A stretch of DNA of 6,460 nucleotides from an uncultured Oribacterium sp. (GTDB lineage: Bacteria > Bacillota > Clostridia > Lachnospirales > Lachnospiraceae). The DNA lies in contig CALHIC010000425.1 in assembly GCA_938030845.1 (NCBI GenBank), positions 1 through 6,460 of the forward strand. The letters run 5' to 3'. Below the pieces are notes generated by a model that had not been told where the DNA came from, did not search any database, and saw only the letters and a list, made by a program, of their open reading frames with translations. Each line of letters starts with the position of its first letter. The first letter of the stretch is position 1. A program made the position numbers and the translations under genes. Of this stretch, positions 5,790 to 6,460 are shown one piece after another.

Positions 5790-6460
5790 ATGATAAGCTT
5801 AGCATTAGACGCCTCCGGGAGAGTTTCCGGTGTTTGTCTTGTAAAGGATGGACAGATTTTAGGAGAGATGGATTTACAAATCGGACTCACCCATTCCGAA
5901 ACCTTACTGCCTCTTTGCATCAGTCTTTTGGAGCATTGCAAGGTATCTTTAGAAGAGGTGGATCAGATTTTCCTTTGTAAGGGTCCCGGCTCCTTCACCG
6001 GACTTAGAATCGGAGCAGCAACAGGAAAGGGATTGGCTTTGGCCGGAAATATTCCCCTCTATGGAATCAGTACCCTGGAAATGCTGCAGGAAAATCTTAG
6101 CTTTTTACCCAATCCCATCCATGTGCTTTTGGATGCCAGAAGAGGACAGGTCTATACCGCCTCCTATCGTTTGGGGCAGTGTATTTCTCCGGAAAGGGCG
6201 GTAAGCATTGAAGAGCTTCTTGCCTTTTCGAAAGAGCTTGATGGGCAGCAGATTTTCTTGGGAGACGGCATTTTCCCCTATAGAAAGCAAATTGAAGAGA
6301 GCCTTAAGAAGGAACGCTGCCTGTTCCCCAACCCTCAGAATGCCCTGCAAAGAGCTGCTTCCCTGGCATTACTGGGAGAAAAGAAAAAGGCGGAGGGCTT
6401 GGAAGCGGGATTTCATCTGGAGTATTTAAGGAAGCCTCAGGCAGAAAGAGAAAAGGAAGC
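5790..6460 (+). CDS. tsaB: tRNA threonylcarbamoyladenosine biosynthesis protein TsaB, 3' end cut
   Basis: TsaB is the ASKHA-fold, non-catalytic partner that pairs with TsaD and TsaE to make t6A on tRNA. From ATG 5790 the frame stays open for 223 codons to the window edge, so the stop is not seen. Motifs are LALDAS (4-9), HSETLLP (35-41), GPGSFTGLRIG (65-75, the family hallmark), LDARRGQVYTA (114-124) and, near the end, YLRKPQAER (212-220), which normally lies a few residues before the C-terminus of a ~230-240-residue protein. Little is therefore missing, unless an acetyltransferase RimI domain follows, as happens in some relatives. AAAGGA a few bases upstream serves as the ribosome binding site, with only A residues between it and the ATG. 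It follows tsaE by 120 bases, and the gap holds the 17-bp tandem repeat. Assignment to TsaB rather than its paralogue TsaD is clear from the short length and the missing metal-binding His-x-x-x-His motif of TsaD. Older databases call it YeaZ. Confidence 0.95.
   Translation, partial: MISLALDASGRVSGVCLVKDGQILGEMDLQIGLTHSETLLPLCISLLEHCKVSLEEVDQIFLCKGPGSFTGLRIGAATGKGLALAGNIPLYGISTLEMLQENLSFLPNPIHVLLDARRGQVYTASYRLGQCISPERAVSIEELLAFSKELDGQQIFLGDGIFPYRKQIEESLKKERCLFPNPQNALQRAASLALLGEKKKAEGLEAGFHLEYLRKPQAEREKE

Noticed and set aside
1..6460. Search for CRISPR arrays, tRNA/rRNA genes, insertion sequences, phage or toxin-antitoxin genes
   Set aside because: Nothing with suitable repeats, terminal inverted repeats, transposase motifs or tRNA-like folding was seen by eye on either strand. 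The only tandem array is the 17-bp one near 5724, whose units have no spacers.

Overview
The window looks like Bacillota (Firmicutes) DNA, but it very probably joins two different genomes. Bases 1 to about 1520 are AT-rich with short intergenic gaps. Their proteins (a ClbS/DfsB-type DinB-like protein, a YjdF tail, a RibB N-terminus) resemble those of low-GC Bacillota such as Lactobacillales. From about 1530 to the end, codon choice shifts toward GCC, TCC, CCG and GGA. The gene set there (secA 3' half, prfB, hom, tsaE, tsaB) and the protein sequences look like a clostridial, Lachnospiraceae-type chromosome. These taxonomic statements are inference from protein style; no search was run.

Layout of the left part: the 3' end of a ClbS/DfsB family gene (to 299); a 5'-truncated remnant of a yjdF gene (about 367-519); a strong intrinsic terminator (535-565); a G-rich stretch leading into an extended -10 promoter (about 659-667); a hypothetical two-helix membrane protein (711-1163); and, tightly coupled to it, the N-terminal half of RibB/RibBA (from 1175). 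At about 1517-1534 the RibB frame runs without a stop into the C-terminal 40% of SecA. The resulting 458-codon reading frame (1175-2551) lacks the RibB catalytic C-terminal half and also SecA's first nucleotide-binding domain. Neither half should work, and the best explanation is a chimeric assembly or amplification join, with a real deletion/fusion as the less likely alternative.

Layout of the right part: the SecA tail is followed by prfB (release factor 2, complete, without the usual programmed frameshift), then hom (homoserine dehydrogenase), with no terminator between them. A clear terminator follows hom (5186-5217) and lies only a few bases before the ribosome binding site of tsaE. tsaE and tsaB (tsaB cut by the window end) encode two partners of the machinery that makes N6-threonylcarbamoyladenosine on tRNA. 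Between them lies a 17-bp sequence repeated three times in tandem.

The right part is housekeeping: protein export, translation termination, threonine/methionine biosynthesis and tRNA modification. I found no convincing new biological system. The items most worth checking are the RibB-SecA join, the yjdF remnant, the uncharacterised membrane protein at 711-1163, the terminator just ahead of tsaE and the 17-bp tandem repeat.
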